From assembly GCA_000419545.1 (NCBI GenBank), contig ATTF01000001.1:28663-92662 (forward strand): DNA of 64,000 nucleotides, written 5' to 3'. Shown here in pieces: positions 25,163-34,823 of this stretch. The translations under genes were made by a program, and so were the position numbers. Position 1 is the stretch's first letter. The number at the start of each line of letters is the position of its first letter. The notes beneath the pieces are model-generated. The model worked only from the letters and a program-made list of their open reading frames with translations. It had not been told where the DNA came from and ran no database searches. Source of the stretch: Candidatus Pelagibacter ubique HIMB058 (GTDB lineage: Bacteria > Pseudomonadota > Alphaproteobacteria > Pelagibacterales > Pelagibacteraceae).

Positions 25163-26644
25163 TTAATTGCTTAAAGTTTTCTTAATAGCTGAGGCCCAGC
25201 CTTTTAAAAGATTATTTCTATTTTGATTTTTCATTTTTGGTGAGAAATTTTTGTCTAAATGCCAATTTTTAGAAATATCTTTTAATGATTTGTAAACTCC
25301 AATTTGTAAACCTGCCATAAATGCTGCACCTAGCGCTGTGGTTTCTTGAACTTTAGGTCTTAAAACTTTTACATTAACAATGTCTGATAAGAATTGTGAA
25401 AACCAATTATTCATTACCATTCCACCATCAACTTTTACAATTTTAGGTCTTAATCCATCATGTTTCATTGCTTCAAATAAATCATAAGTTTGATAAGCAA
25501 CAGCTTCTATTGTTGCTCTAACAATTTCTTTAGGACTTGTGTCTCTAGTAATTCCACTTAAAACACCTCTTGCGTTTGCATCCCAATAAGGAGCACCAAG
25601 ACCTGTAAAAGCTGGCACTAAATAAATATTATTATTATCTTTTAACGATTTAACAATTTTTTCTGTTTCAGGTGCTGATTTAAAAAACTTCATTCTATCT
25701 CTTAACCATTGAACTCCTGCTCCAGCAATAAAAATTGAACCTTCCATCGCATAAGTTGTTTTACCATTAATTCTATATGCAATCGTAGTTAGCAATCTAT
25801 TTTTAGAATAAATCTTTTTAGATCCAGTATTTAATAAAACAAAAGCACCAGTTCCATATGTGCTTTTAAGAGACCCAGGTTCAAAGCAACATTGACCTAT
25901 TGTAGCTGATTGCTGATCACCTACTACACCATTAATTGGAATTGATTTTCCTGTAATTGATGAATGTGTTTGACCATAGTCATCTGCACAGTCTTTTACT
26001 TCCGGTAAAATATGTTTTTGTATTTTTAGTAATTTTAAAATTGCATCATCCCATTTATTTGATGAAATATTATAAATCATTGTTCTGCTTGCATTTGTTG
26101 CATCAGTTGCATGAACTTTTCCTCTTGTAAGTCTCCAGATTAAAAAGCTATCAATAGTTCCAAATAATAATTGTTTTTTATTCATTAGCTGTTTAGCTTT
26201 TGAAACATTATCTAAAATCCATTTAATTTTTGTACCTGAAAAATAAGAGTCGATTAAAAGACCGGTTTTATTAAAAACCATTGTATCTTTGTTTTGTTTT
26301 CTAAGTTTTTTACAAAACTCTTCTTGTCTACGATCTTGCCAAACGATAGCGTTATAAACTGGTTTACCTGTTTTCTTATCCCATAAAACAGTTGTTTCTC
26401 TTTGATTAGTAATACCGATGCTGAGAATTTCGCCTCTAAGTCTTTTTGCTTTTTGAATTACATCTTTTAAAGTTTTTAAAGTCGTTCTCCAAATTTCTTC
26501 AGGATTATGTTCAACCCATCCACTTTTTGGAAAATATTGAGTAAATTCTTTTTGAGAAGAAAAAACCGGTTTACCTTTTAAATCAAATAATATTGATCTA
26601 TTTGAAGTTGTCCCCGCATCAATAGAAATTATAAATTTTTTCAT
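25163..26644 (-). CDS. glpK: Glycerol kinase
   Basis: 493 residues, normal length for FGGY-family glycerol kinases. DAGTTSNRSILFD forms the first ATP loop, VWQDRRQEEFC lies in the substrate region, and STYGTGAFVLLNTG matches the second phosphate loop. DGGMVMNNWFSQF with a following QETTALGAAFMAG closes the ATP-binding C-terminal domain. The enzyme phosphorylates incoming glycerol to sn-glycerol-3-phosphate, trapping it. It overlaps the upstream glycerol-3-phosphate dehydrogenase gene by 4 bp and precedes the transporter genes, giving a complete uptake and activation cluster. Confidence 0.95.
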   Translation of the reverse strand: MKKFIISIDAGTTSNRSILFDLKGKPVFSSQKEFTQYFPKSGWVEHNPEEIWRTTLKTLKDVIQKAKRLRGEILSIGITNQRETTVLWDKKTGKPVYNAIVWQDRRQEEFCKKLRKQNKDTMVFNKTGLLIDSYFSGTKIKWILDNVSKAKQLMNKKQLLFGTIDSFLIWRLTRGKVHATDATNASRTMIYNISSNKWDDAILKLLKIQKHILPEVKDCADDYGQTHSSITGKSIPINGVVGDQQSATIGQCCFEPGSLKSTYGTGAFVLLNTGSKKIYSKNRLLTTIAYRINGKTTYAMEGSIFIAGAGVQWLRDRMKFFKSAPETEKIVKSLKDNNNIYLVPAFTGLGAPYWDANARGVLSGITRDTSPKEIVRATIEAVAYQTYDLFEAMKHDGLRPKIVKVDGGMVMNNWFSQFLSDIVNVKVLRPKVQETTALGAAFMAGLQIGVYKSLKDISKNWHLDKNFSPKMKNQNRNNLLKGWASAIKKTLSN

Positions 26645-27687
26645 CTAAATGCTTCCCAGTCTAATTCAAGTTTTTTATCATCTACAATAGCATTAATCAT
26701 CCCAAGCATTAAAGGCATTTTTTTTTGGTCAAAATCTTCATTAACTTTCTTAGCAATTTCTTTTGCAAGATCAGCTCCTTCTACAGTCACTTTTTCCATT
26801 TTAGTTTTTTTTGCTTCTGAAAAAGTTAAACCTTCACCAATATAAGATCCCATTTTTGCATTACGTCCACCACCAGAACTGACATATAAATCTCCTAAAC
26901 CTGCTAAGCCTTTTACGGTTTCCTTTTTTCCTTTTAAATGTTCGACAAAAATTTCCATTTCATGGATAGACTGCTTGATTAAAGCAGAAGCAGTATTAAG
27001 ATAATTTTTTTCTCTAACTTCAGGTGATATATTTTGACTACATAAACCTTTCGCAGCACCAACAGCCATTGAAAAAATATTCTTAATCGCAGCTGATACT
27101 TCAACACCGTTTAAGTCATCAGAGTATGAAGTGTGATAATAATTTGTATTAAGCATATCAGCAATTTTTTTTGCAGTATTAATATCTTTGTTTGCAATAA
27201 CAACGCTGCTATGAACTCTATTAGCTAGACCTGCTGCTAAACAAGGTCCGCCAACTGCAGAAATGTCTATCTTATTAATTCCCTTGGACTTCAAAAGTCT
27301 TTCTAGTTTATCAACTAATAATTCGTAATTATTATTATGAATACTCAATCCTTTTGTAAGCATTAATAATTTAGGTACTTTTTTATCTTTATATAACCTA
27401 CAAATTTGATCTGAAACCCACTCAATCCCCTTTGAACTGATGCCTAACACAATTAAATCGACATTAGATTTGAGAAGTTCATCAAATTTATCAAATTTAA
27501 ATATATTAATTTCTTTTGGAATTTTTGTTTTTAAACCTGGGTGTAAATTGTCGTTTTTTTTAAATTCATCTATAAAATCATTTTCTAAGTGAGTACCTAC
27601 GATATTAATATCATGATTATTATCTAAACAAGGTAAAGCAAATGCTGATCCCATTGCACCTGCTCCTATGATTACTATTTTTGACAT
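26641..27687 (-). CDS. gpsA: NAD(P)-dependent glycerol-3-phosphate dehydrogenase (GpsA type)
   Basis: 348 residues. The GAGAMGSAFA dinucleotide loop is at the N-terminus. SAVGGPCLAAGLANR matches the G-P-S-x-A-x-E region with substitutions. Catalytic and substrate elements appear in NGVEVSAAIKNIFSMA (the lysine of G-V-E-x-x-x-A-x-K-N) and GLAGLGDLYVSSGGGRN. GpsA enzymes interconvert dihydroxyacetone phosphate and glycerol-3-phosphate, usually for phospholipid synthesis. Here the coupling to glpK (4-bp overlap) and the absence of glpD nearby suggest it may run in the oxidative, catabolic direction. Its ATG shares one base with the trkH stop (TAATG). Confidence 0.85.
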   Translation of the reverse strand: MSKIVIIGAGAMGSAFALPCLDNNHDINIVGTHLENDFIDEFKKNDNLHPGLKTKIPKEINIFKFDKFDELLKSNVDLIVLGISSKGIEWVSDQICRLYKDKKVPKLLMLTKGLSIHNNNYELLVDKLERLLKSKGINKIDISAVGGPCLAAGLANRVHSSVVIANKDINTAKKIADMLNTNYYHTSYSDDLNGVEVSAAIKNIFSMAVGAAKGLCSQNISPEVREKNYLNTASALIKQSIHEMEIFVEHLKGKKETVKGLAGLGDLYVSSGGGRNAKMGSYIGEGLTFSEAKKTKMEKVTVEGADLAKEIAKKVNEDFDQKKMPLMLGMINAIVDDKKLELDWEAFR

Positions 27688-29099
27688 TAGTCTTTAAATA
27701 TTAGTTTTTTGAAAATTAAAAAAATAGATATTAGCTCAATTTTTCCGACTATCATAAAAAATATTAAACTCATCTTTGAAGATGTTAATAAATTACTAAA
27801 GTTAATGTTTTCCATATTATACATTGTAGAATTTAAAGTGTTAGTTAACGTAAGAATGGATAATTTAAATGATTTTTCAAAACCAATATTATCAACAACA
27901 AGAAAACTAGATAAAATAAAAAGACTTACAAAAAAAGAGATGAATATTAAAAAAGATATTCTAATGCTTTCATCTGATATCTTTCTATTTGAGCTAAAAA
28001 TTGTTTTGTTAATTATACTATTAGGACTGATTAATTTTAATATTTCTGATGATGTAATTTTAAGAAGAATATAAAATCTAATCAATTTTATGCCAGAGGT
28101 ATTAGATATTAAAGAGCCACCAACTAATGTAATAAGTAAAAAATATAGACTAAGATTATTACCTTGATCTAAAAATGTCAGACCTGAGCTGGCTAAACTA
28201 CTTAGTATACTTAAAATTAAATCAAATGCCGAGTAATCATTAAAGGATATAAGGCCAAAAAGAAGTATTAAAAAAATTACTAAATACAAGTCTTCCCTAT
28301 GACCATCTAACAAATTTTTTTTGTTAAATAAATTAAATAATAGAAAAAGATTGAGCATCGAGATAATTAAAGAAAAAAAGAAAATTATTTTCTGAAAGTT
28401 AGTTGATATAATTTTATAAATATTATCAGTTGGAAGAAATCCACCACCTGATATTAATGTCATTGATATATTTAGAGAATTAAAGAGCCTCAATCCAGAA
28501 ATGTTCAGTAAAGTAAAAATTATTAAACTTAGAACAGAGTAAACAATTATTATTTTAGTGATATTTTCTTTTATATTTTCCTCTGATTTATAACTGCTAT
28601 CACCAGAATAAACGAGATCGGTCATTTTATAGTTAAAAGTTTTATTAGAAAAAATAATCATTAGAAAAATAAGAAAATATAATCCTCCAATCCATTGTGA
28701 AGAAGATCTCCATAAAATTAAGGTTGGGTCTAAATATTTTATATTTTTAAAAACTGAAAACCCTGTGCCAGTTAAACCGGATACTGCTTCAAATATAGAG
28801 TTCAAAAATGTAACTTGGTAATTACTTAAGTAAAAAGGAATAGCAATTAACATTGAAATTAACAAATAAGTAGAAATAATTAAAATTAATTGATCAATGT
28901 AATAAATTTTTTTTACTGAATTTTTTCCAAAATATAAAAGTCCGGAACCTATTATTAATGAAGAAACTAGTGTTATAAAATATGTCTCTATACTTAAAAA
29001 ATAGTCAAAATAAGTTGCGTATAAAATATTTATTAAAGCCAGAAAACTTATAGGGAAACAAAATAAGCTTAGATAAAAACTTATACCTTTAAAATTCAT
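27687..29099 (-). CDS. trkH: TrkH-family potassium uptake protein
   Basis: 470 residues with about ten hydrophobic helices and the four-fold pore-loop pattern of TrkH/KtrB. One loop is clear: SGLTGTGFSVF, followed by the helix with WRSSSQWIGGL; a later one reads LISGGGFLPTDN. Together with TrkA it imports K+ across the inner membrane. It lies 5 bp downstream of trkA and shares one base with gpsA (TAATG), so it connects the NtrYX-Trk transcript to the glycerol genes. Length and topology are normal. Confidence 0.9.
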   Translation of the reverse strand: MNFKGISFYLSLFCFPISFLALINILYATYFDYFLSIETYFITLVSSLIIGSGLLYFGKNSVKKIYYIDQLILIISTYLLISMLIAIPFYLSNYQVTFLNSIFEAVSGLTGTGFSVFKNIKYLDPTLILWRSSSQWIGGLYFLIFLMIIFSNKTFNYKMTDLVYSGDSSYKSEENIKENITKIIIVYSVLSLIIFTLLNISGLRLFNSLNISMTLISGGGFLPTDNIYKIISTNFQKIIFFFSLIISMLNLFLLFNLFNKKNLLDGHREDLYLVIFLILLFGLISFNDYSAFDLILSILSSLASSGLTFLDQGNNLSLYFLLITLVGGSLISNTSGIKLIRFYILLKITSSEILKLISPNSIINKTIFSSNRKISDESIRISFLIFISFFVSLFILSSFLVVDNIGFEKSFKLSILTLTNTLNSTMYNMENINFSNLLTSSKMSLIFFMIVGKIELISIFLIFKKLIFKD

Positions 29100-29104
29100 G
29101 AAAA

Positions 29105-30478
29105 TTAAATTGCGCCAACACTAAAGATGCTTTCAACTGCTTTTAATTCCTCCCTTTTTGCAAGAAATACAACTAGATCATCTTTTTCAAAAATAAAACT
29201 AGATCTTGGGATAATTACTTGATCTTTTCTTATTACTGCACCAATTCTAATATCCTCTGGTAAGTTTGAGTCACGGATTTTTTTATTAATAAGTTCTGAC
29301 TTATCAGAAATTTTCGCTTCTATAAATTCATATTCTCCGTCTAATAAAGAGTAAACTGTACCAATAGTACCCCTGTGAACATGTTCCATAATTCTAGAAA
29401 CTGTTGTCATTCTTGGATCAACTAAATCATCAATGTTAAGTGAGTCCTGTAAAAGATTGTAATTCGTTTTATTTACTATTGCGATAGTTCTTTTTTTAAG
29501 TCCTGTTTTTTCTGCAAGAACACATGCCATCATATTGTTCTCGTCGTCATTAGTTAAAGCTAAAACTGTTTCTGATCCTTCAAGATTAGCTTCCTTGAGA
29601 ATTTCTTCATCTAAAGCATCACCATTTATTACTATTGAAGAAGACAGCTCATTAGCTATTTCTTCAGCTCTTTGTTTATTTTTTTCAATTATTTTAATTC
29701 TTAAATCTTCAAAATTTTCCTCAAGCATTTTTGCTAAATGAAGACCGATATTTCCTCCACCAATAATAAGTACGTTTTTTGAAACTTTTTCCTCATGTCC
29801 AAATGCTTTTAAAATAGGAGTTAATTGATCACTACTTACAACCACATATACGTTATCATCCTCTAACATCTGATCATTTTTTTTTAAGTATACAAATTTT
29901 CCTTTTCTCATAGCTCCAAGGATATTTGCTTTAAAATCAGGAAATTTTTCTGTTAATTTTTTAAGTGGTATGTTTTTAATTGGACAATTTTTTTCGATAG
30001 AAATTTCTAGCATCTTTACTTTGTTTTTACCAAAAGGCACGTTGTCTAAAGCACCAGGAGCTTCTAGTCTTCTATAAAGTGATTTTGCTACCTCTAATTC
30101 AGGAGAAATAATAACATCTATTGGTATATTAGACTTATTATAAAGCTTTCCCCATTTACCTTCTAAAAAATCTTTAGTTCTTATACGAGCTATTTTTTTA
30201 GAAACGTTAAATAGAGAACTAGCCAACTGACAAACAATCATATTAGTTTCGTCATTTCTTGTAACAGCTATAACCATATCTGCTTTTTCTGCTCCCGCAT
30301 TTTCTAACACACTCGGAAGGGTTGCTCTTCCAACAATCCCTTTTACATCTTGGGTATCATTTATTTTCTTAATATCCTCTGACGATTGATCAATTACAGT
30401 AACTGAGTGACCTTGAGCAGATAATTGTTTACTAATTGAAAAGCCAACTTTACCGGCTCCACATATAATTATGTTCAT
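29105..30478 (-). CDS. trkA: Trk potassium uptake regulatory subunit TrkA
   Basis: 457 residues with the tandem layout RCK-N/RCK-C/RCK-N/RCK-C. Two nucleotide-binding Rossmann loops are visible, GAGKVGFSI at the N-terminus and GGGNIGLHLA near residue 240, each followed by an acidic residue at the end of the second strand. It is the cytoplasmic gating ring for TrkH. It sits 3 bp after ntrX and 5 bp before trkH, the conserved alphaproteobacterial ntrYX-trkA order. Confidence 0.95.
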   Translation of the reverse strand: MNIIICGAGKVGFSISKQLSAQGHSVTVIDQSSEDIKKINDTQDVKGIVGRATLPSVLENAGAEKADMVIAVTRNDETNMIVCQLASSLFNVSKKIARIRTKDFLEGKWGKLYNKSNIPIDVIISPELEVAKSLYRRLEAPGALDNVPFGKNKVKMLEISIEKNCPIKNIPLKKLTEKFPDFKANILGAMRKGKFVYLKKNDQMLEDDNVYVVVSSDQLTPILKAFGHEEKVSKNVLIIGGGNIGLHLAKMLEENFEDLRIKIIEKNKQRAEEIANELSSSIVINGDALDEEILKEANLEGSETVLALTNDDENNMMACVLAEKTGLKKRTIAIVNKTNYNLLQDSLNIDDLVDPRMTTVSRIMEHVHRGTIGTVYSLLDGEYEFIEAKISDKSELINKKIRDSNLPEDIRIGAVIRKDQVIIPRSSFIFEKDDLVVFLAKREELKAVESIFSVGAI

Positions 30479-30481
30479 ATT

Positions 30482-31849
30482 TTAATTGATTCCTTTAATG
30501 CCTAAAGATTTAAGTTTTCTATGAAGTGCTGATCTCTCCATACCAATGAAGTCAGCAGTTTTCGAAATGTTTCCGTGATGTTTTTTGAGTTGTATTGTTA
30601 AGTATTCTTTTTCAAAATGTTCTCTAGCTTCTTTTAATGGAGATTGAAAAGATTGAGTTAAAATATTGTTCTCTTCTGTAATTTTTGAAGAAGGATTTAA
30701 TATATCATTAATTAATTGGTTTATTTTTTCTTTGCTATCGTTTGATGATAAAATTGTTATTCTTTCAACTAGATTTCTAAGCTCTCTGACATTACCAGGC
30801 CAACTATAGGTGTATAAGCTGTCATTCTTTATATCTATGTTTGGCTCTTGAACACCATTTATTTCTGCAAGTTTAGCTTTAAAATAATTAATTAATAAAG
30901 GAATATCTTCAGTCCTTGAAGATAATGAATTTAATTCTATAGGCATTACGTTTAATCTATGAAAGAGATCTTCTCTAAATTTATTTTCTTTAACTAATTG
31001 CTTAAGATCTTTAGATGTAGATGAAATAAGTCTTATGTTTACATTTATATCTTTAGAACCATTAATCCGTTTAAATTTTTGGTCTATTAAAACTCTTAAA
31101 ACATTTGCCTGTGTTTCGTAAGGAATTTCTGATACTTCATCGATAAGTAAAGTTCCTTTGTTTGCTCTTTCTAATGCTCCAAATGAAATATTTCCATCAT
31201 CAAATTCTTCACCAAATAATTCTTTTTCATATGTTCTTTCCTTCAATAAAGCCGCATTAATTATAACGAATGGCTCTTTTACTCTTCCTGAATTTTTATG
31301 GATTTTTCTAGCGACAAGTTCTTTTCCAGACCCTGTAGGTCCAGAAATTAAAATCCTACTTTCTGAAGTTGATAATTTTTCGATAGTTTTTCTAACTTTG
31401 ACCATATCTGGGCTATCTCCAACAAGATCAAATGAGTGGAATAATTTATTTTCGATAATATCCTTTTCTTTTTTGAGTAATGACGACTCCAAGCCTCTAT
31501 TTACATAATTTAATATTTTTTCTTTTGAAAATGGTTTTTCAATAAATTCGTAAGCACCTAGCCTTATTGCTTCAACAGCGACTTTTACAGTCGCATGTCC
31601 TGAGATCATTATAACTGGGAGATTTTTATTTTTTTTTATTATTAGTTTTAATAAATCTATACCGTCTTTATCAGGCTTATCTAATTTGATATCTAAAATC
31701 GCTAGATCAGGAAGGCGTTTATTTATTTCTAAAACTGCTTGATCATAGTTTGCAGCAGTTCTAATTTTATAATTTTGTTCTTCCAGAATATTGCTAACTA
31801 AAAATCTAATATCTGGATTATCGTCTATAACTAAAATTTCTTTAAGCAT
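30482..31849 (-). CDS. ntrX: Response regulator NtrX (GAFTGA loop absent)
   Basis: 455 residues in three domains. The receiver has its acidic pocket at D9/D10 and phospho-acceptor D53 (LAILDIKL). The AAA+ domain carries Walker A GPTGSGKE (170-177), Walker B LLIDEV and the WPGNVREL sensor region. The C-terminus is a Fis-type helix-turn-helix (GNISKTADFIGMERSALHRKLKSLGI). The loop that should carry GAFTGA, needed to engage sigma-54, instead reads EEFDDGNISFGA (214-225). Alphaproteobacterial NtrX proteins often lack this motif, so it probably acts as a sigma-54-independent regulator. It overlaps ntrY by 8 bp. Confidence 0.93.
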   Translation of the reverse strand: MLKEILVIDDNPDIRFLVSNILEEQNYKIRTAANYDQAVLEINKRLPDLAILDIKLDKPDKDGIDLLKLIIKKNKNLPVIMISGHATVKVAVEAIRLGAYEFIEKPFSKEKILNYVNRGLESSLLKKEKDIIENKLFHSFDLVGDSPDMVKVRKTIEKLSTSESRILISGPTGSGKELVARKIHKNSGRVKEPFVIINAALLKERTYEKELFGEEFDDGNISFGALERANKGTLLIDEVSEIPYETQANVLRVLIDQKFKRINGSKDINVNIRLISSTSKDLKQLVKENKFREDLFHRLNVMPIELNSLSSRTEDIPLLINYFKAKLAEINGVQEPNIDIKNDSLYTYSWPGNVRELRNLVERITILSSNDSKEKINQLINDILNPSSKITEENNILTQSFQSPLKEAREHFEKEYLTIQLKKHHGNISKTADFIGMERSALHRKLKSLGIKGIN

Positions 31850-33620
31850 ATTTAGGTAATGATATTGTAACTATAGTGCCTTTATTGTCTTTGCTTTTTT
31901 TAATTGAAAAACTTCCATTATGTTCATTTATAATTTTAGTTACTATTGGAAGGCCTAAACCCGTTCCAGTTTTTTTAGTTGTAAAATATGGAGTCATTGC
32001 TTTTTTAGCGTCTGTAATACCTGGGCCATTATCATGAATTCTTAGTGTTATATAGTCATTATTGCTAACTATTTCTATGTCTATATTTCCTTTAAAATTA
32101 GGGTCTTTCTGCTTAATATCTTCCAGTGCCTCTTCTGAATTCTTTATAAGATTAATCATAACTCGATTCAATTGATCCTCGTCACCCTCAATAAATTTAT
32201 CTTGCGTATTTTTAATTACATTAATTGAATTTTTTGAAGTCATTTTGATAAAGTCTGAAGATTTTATAATTAGTTGAGTCAGATCAATTTTTTTAAATAT
32301 AGGTCTTGGCATTCTAGCAAAATTTGAAAATTCATTAACAAGTTTTTCAATGTCTCTAATTTGTCTATTAATGGTTTCTAAATATTTTTCAAAATTTTTA
32401 CTATCTTGGTTTAATTTATCTTTATATTTTTCTCTTAAGCTATCAATCGAAAGCTGAATTGGAGTTAATGGATTTTTTATTTCATGAGCTAACTTTCTTG
32501 CAACACTTTCCCAAGCTTCGTATCTTTCAGTGATTAAAAGTTTATCTTGTTGTTCTTTCAATCTTTCAATCATTTGATTGAAGTTTTTATTTAATTGTTG
32601 AAATTCTTCATCTGTTTCTAATTCTGGAACTTTTACATCAAGTGCTCCTTTGCTTATTGAATCTGATGCTCCAATTAGGTTTACAATAGGCTTTGTTAAC
32701 CTGGATGCAAAAGTAATAGCTATTGAAGTTGATAAAAATAATAATAACGTAACTACGATTACATATATAACTGCAAAAGTAACTTTTATTCCTGTTTGAC
32801 TATTCTCCACAGAATAATAAAAACTTACTGCTTGCTCAGTCTCATTCAGGTATCTTAAGATTTCAGGATCAATATTTCTTGAAATATACAAATACGTGTC
32901 AACTAAAGCAGTTAATTTGGTCATCACAGTTGTTTTATTTTCTAGATTGTCAGAAATAAAAACTGGTTTTCCCTCTAAGGCTTCGTCGTAATCTTCGTCT
33001 GCAGGAATTACAAATTCTTCGGTTATATCCCTAACATCTGATAGAAGTATATTACCAAGACTGTCGATCAAATAAACATCATCGACTCTTCTTAATATTT
33101 TTTCTGATCTAACAATATTTTGGAAACGATTTGGGTTAGAATAGTATAATCCAGATGCCCGGTTTAATCCTACACTCATTAATATTACGTCTGATAAAAC
33201 GTTTTCTTTACTTTCTTCTAAATAGTTTTTGGCAACATCAAATGAGTTGTTTACGGCTTTTGTAATTTGTTTATCAAAATAGTTTTGAATTCCGAAATTA
33301 AAAATAAATAATGAAAATATCGCAACTATTAAGGATGGGATCACAGTGAATAATGAAAATACAGAAATATATTTTAAATTAGTTTGTGAACCTTTTTTAT
33401 TTTTTTTACCTGTATAGTAAAATCTGTAAAAGTTTCTAAAAATTAAAGTAAAAAAAATTAGTAATAAAAAAATATCAACGATTAATAAATTTTGTAAATT
33501 TTTATCTGTAAGTGGAATAAAACCTTCATTAATAAATGTTAAAAAAGTAACAATTCCCATGAAAATACAAAGAAATGAAGATAAAATAATCCAATTGAAG
33601 TTTTTAATTATCTTAAACAT
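31842..33620 (-). CDS. ntrY: Sensor histidine kinase NtrY
   Basis: 592 residues. Three N-terminal membrane helices, an extracytoplasmic sensor region of about 170 residues and a fourth helix near 290-310 are followed by a HAMP domain. The phosphoacceptor H-box is AHEIKNPLTPIQLS, and the catalytic domain has N, G1 and G2 boxes (INLIKNSEEAL; HDNGPGI; KTGTGLGLPI). No PAS domain is obvious between HAMP and H-box, so it is shorter than many NtrY proteins. It phosphorylates NtrX; the pair is linked in alphaproteobacteria to nitrogen, redox or envelope control. It is divergent from ispDF across 48 bp and starts the long minus-strand operon. Confidence 0.92.
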   Translation of the reverse strand: MFKIIKNFNWIILSSFLCIFMGIVTFLTFINEGFIPLTDKNLQNLLIVDIFLLLIFFTLIFRNFYRFYYTGKKNKKGSQTNLKYISVFSLFTVIPSLIVAIFSLFIFNFGIQNYFDKQITKAVNNSFDVAKNYLEESKENVLSDVILMSVGLNRASGLYYSNPNRFQNIVRSEKILRRVDDVYLIDSLGNILLSDVRDITEEFVIPADEDYDEALEGKPVFISDNLENKTTVMTKLTALVDTYLYISRNIDPEILRYLNETEQAVSFYYSVENSQTGIKVTFAVIYVIVVTLLLFLSTSIAITFASRLTKPIVNLIGASDSISKGALDVKVPELETDEEFQQLNKNFNQMIERLKEQQDKLLITERYEAWESVARKLAHEIKNPLTPIQLSIDSLREKYKDKLNQDSKNFEKYLETINRQIRDIEKLVNEFSNFARMPRPIFKKIDLTQLIIKSSDFIKMTSKNSINVIKNTQDKFIEGDEDQLNRVMINLIKNSEEALEDIKQKDPNFKGNIDIEIVSNNDYITLRIHDNGPGITDAKKAMTPYFTTKKTGTGLGLPIVTKIINEHNGSFSIKKSKDNKGTIVTISLPKYA

Positions 33621-33668
33621 CTTAATTAACCATTAAATATCTATATAAATATTATATAAGTAAAAACC

Positions 33669-34823
33669 ATGAGTTTTTGTTTAATAATTCTTGCAGGAGG
33701 TAATAGCCATAGATTTGGTTCTAATATAGGCAAACCATACCAAAAATTAGGGGGCAAATCATTAATAGAAATAAATGTTAATAAAGCTCTTCAATTTAAA
33801 GCAATTAAACAAATTATTCTTGTTTATAACAAAAAAGACTTAAAAAAAGTAAAATCACTCAAAATAAAAAATGTAAAATTAATTTCTGGTGGTAAAAGCA
33901 GAAGAGAGTCAACTTTTAATGCCCTTAAATATTTAAATAAACAAAAAGATATAAATAAAGTTTTAATTCATGATGTTGCAAGACCTAATTTTTCATTAAA
34001 ATTATTTAATTCAATTTTAAAGAATATGAAATCAGCTAGGGCCGTGATTCCAAGAATTAAAGTGCAAGATGCTATCAAACAAATAATAGATTCAAGTAAA
34101 GAAGAGTACATTATTGGTAAAAAAAGAGATAATTTATTTTTAACGCAAACACCTCAAGCATTTGATTTAAAAGAAATTTTTCATTTGCATAAAACTAATT
34201 CCGGGAAATATAAAGACGATGACATTTCTCTATATATGGATTTAAATAAAGTTAAATTTATCGAAGGAGAAAAAAATAATTTTAAAATTACAGACAGAGA
34301 AGACTTTGAAACTTTAAAAAATATTTATAAATCTAGGCAAAGTGTAGGAATTGGTTTTGATGTTCATAGACTTGTTCCTAAAAGAAAACTTTTTTTGGCT
34401 GGCTTAAAAATCAAGTCAAAACTTGGAACATTAGGTCATTCAGATGGAGATCCTGTTCTTCATTCGATAACTGATGCAATCTTAGGAGCATGTCAAATGG
34501 GAGACATTGGTCAAATGTTTTCAGATAAAAGTAAAAAATTTAAGAATATAAGGTCAACAATTTTGCTTCGCAAAGTTATAGAGCAGATAAAATCAAAAGG
34601 TTACTATATTAACAATATCGATATAAATATTATCACTCAAACACCTAAAATAAAAAATTACAAAAAAAGGATGATAGATAATATCGCAAAACTTTGTGAA
34701 ATCTCGACTAATCAAATAAATATTAAAGGTAAAACGACTGAAAAGTTAGGTGTTGTTGGAAAAGAAAAAGCAATAGCCTGCGAAGTAATAACCTCGGTAA
34801 TAAAATATGATCAAAATATTTAA
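33669..34823 (+). CDS. ispDF: Bifunctional IspD/IspF isoprenoid enzyme
   Basis: 384 residues. The N-terminal half (about 1-225) is the IspD cytidylyltransferase with a LAGGNSHRFG nucleotide loop and HDVARP. The C-terminal half (about 228-384) is the IspF cyclodiphosphate synthase with GFDVHR, LGHSDGD metal ligands and the C-terminal TTEKLG motif. It catalyses two non-consecutive steps of the MEP pathway, with IspE acting between. Fusion is typical of alphaproteobacteria. Its end overlaps pgpA by 17 bp. Confidence 0.96.
   Translation: MSFCLIILAGGNSHRFGSNIGKPYQKLGGKSLIEINVNKALQFKAIKQIILVYNKKDLKKVKSLKIKNVKLISGGKSRRESTFNALKYLNKQKDINKVLIHDVARPNFSLKLFNSILKNMKSARAVIPRIKVQDAIKQIIDSSKEEYIIGKKRDNLFLTQTPQAFDLKEIFHLHKTNSGKYKDDDISLYMDLNKVKFIEGEKNNFKITDREDFETLKNIYKSRQSVGIGFDVHRLVPKRKLFLAGLKIKSKLGTLGHSDGDPVLHSITDAILGACQMGDIGQMFSDKSKKFKNIRSTILLRKVIEQIKSKGYYINNIDINIITQTPKIKNYKKRMIDNIAKLCEISTNQINIKGKTTEKLGVVGKEKAIACEVITSVIKYDQNI

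Noticed and set aside
30482-31849. NtrX as a sigma-54 activator, which would imply sigma-54 promoters in the window.
   Set aside because: The GAFTGA loop is absent and I found no convincing -24/-12 elements, so no such promoters are annotated.
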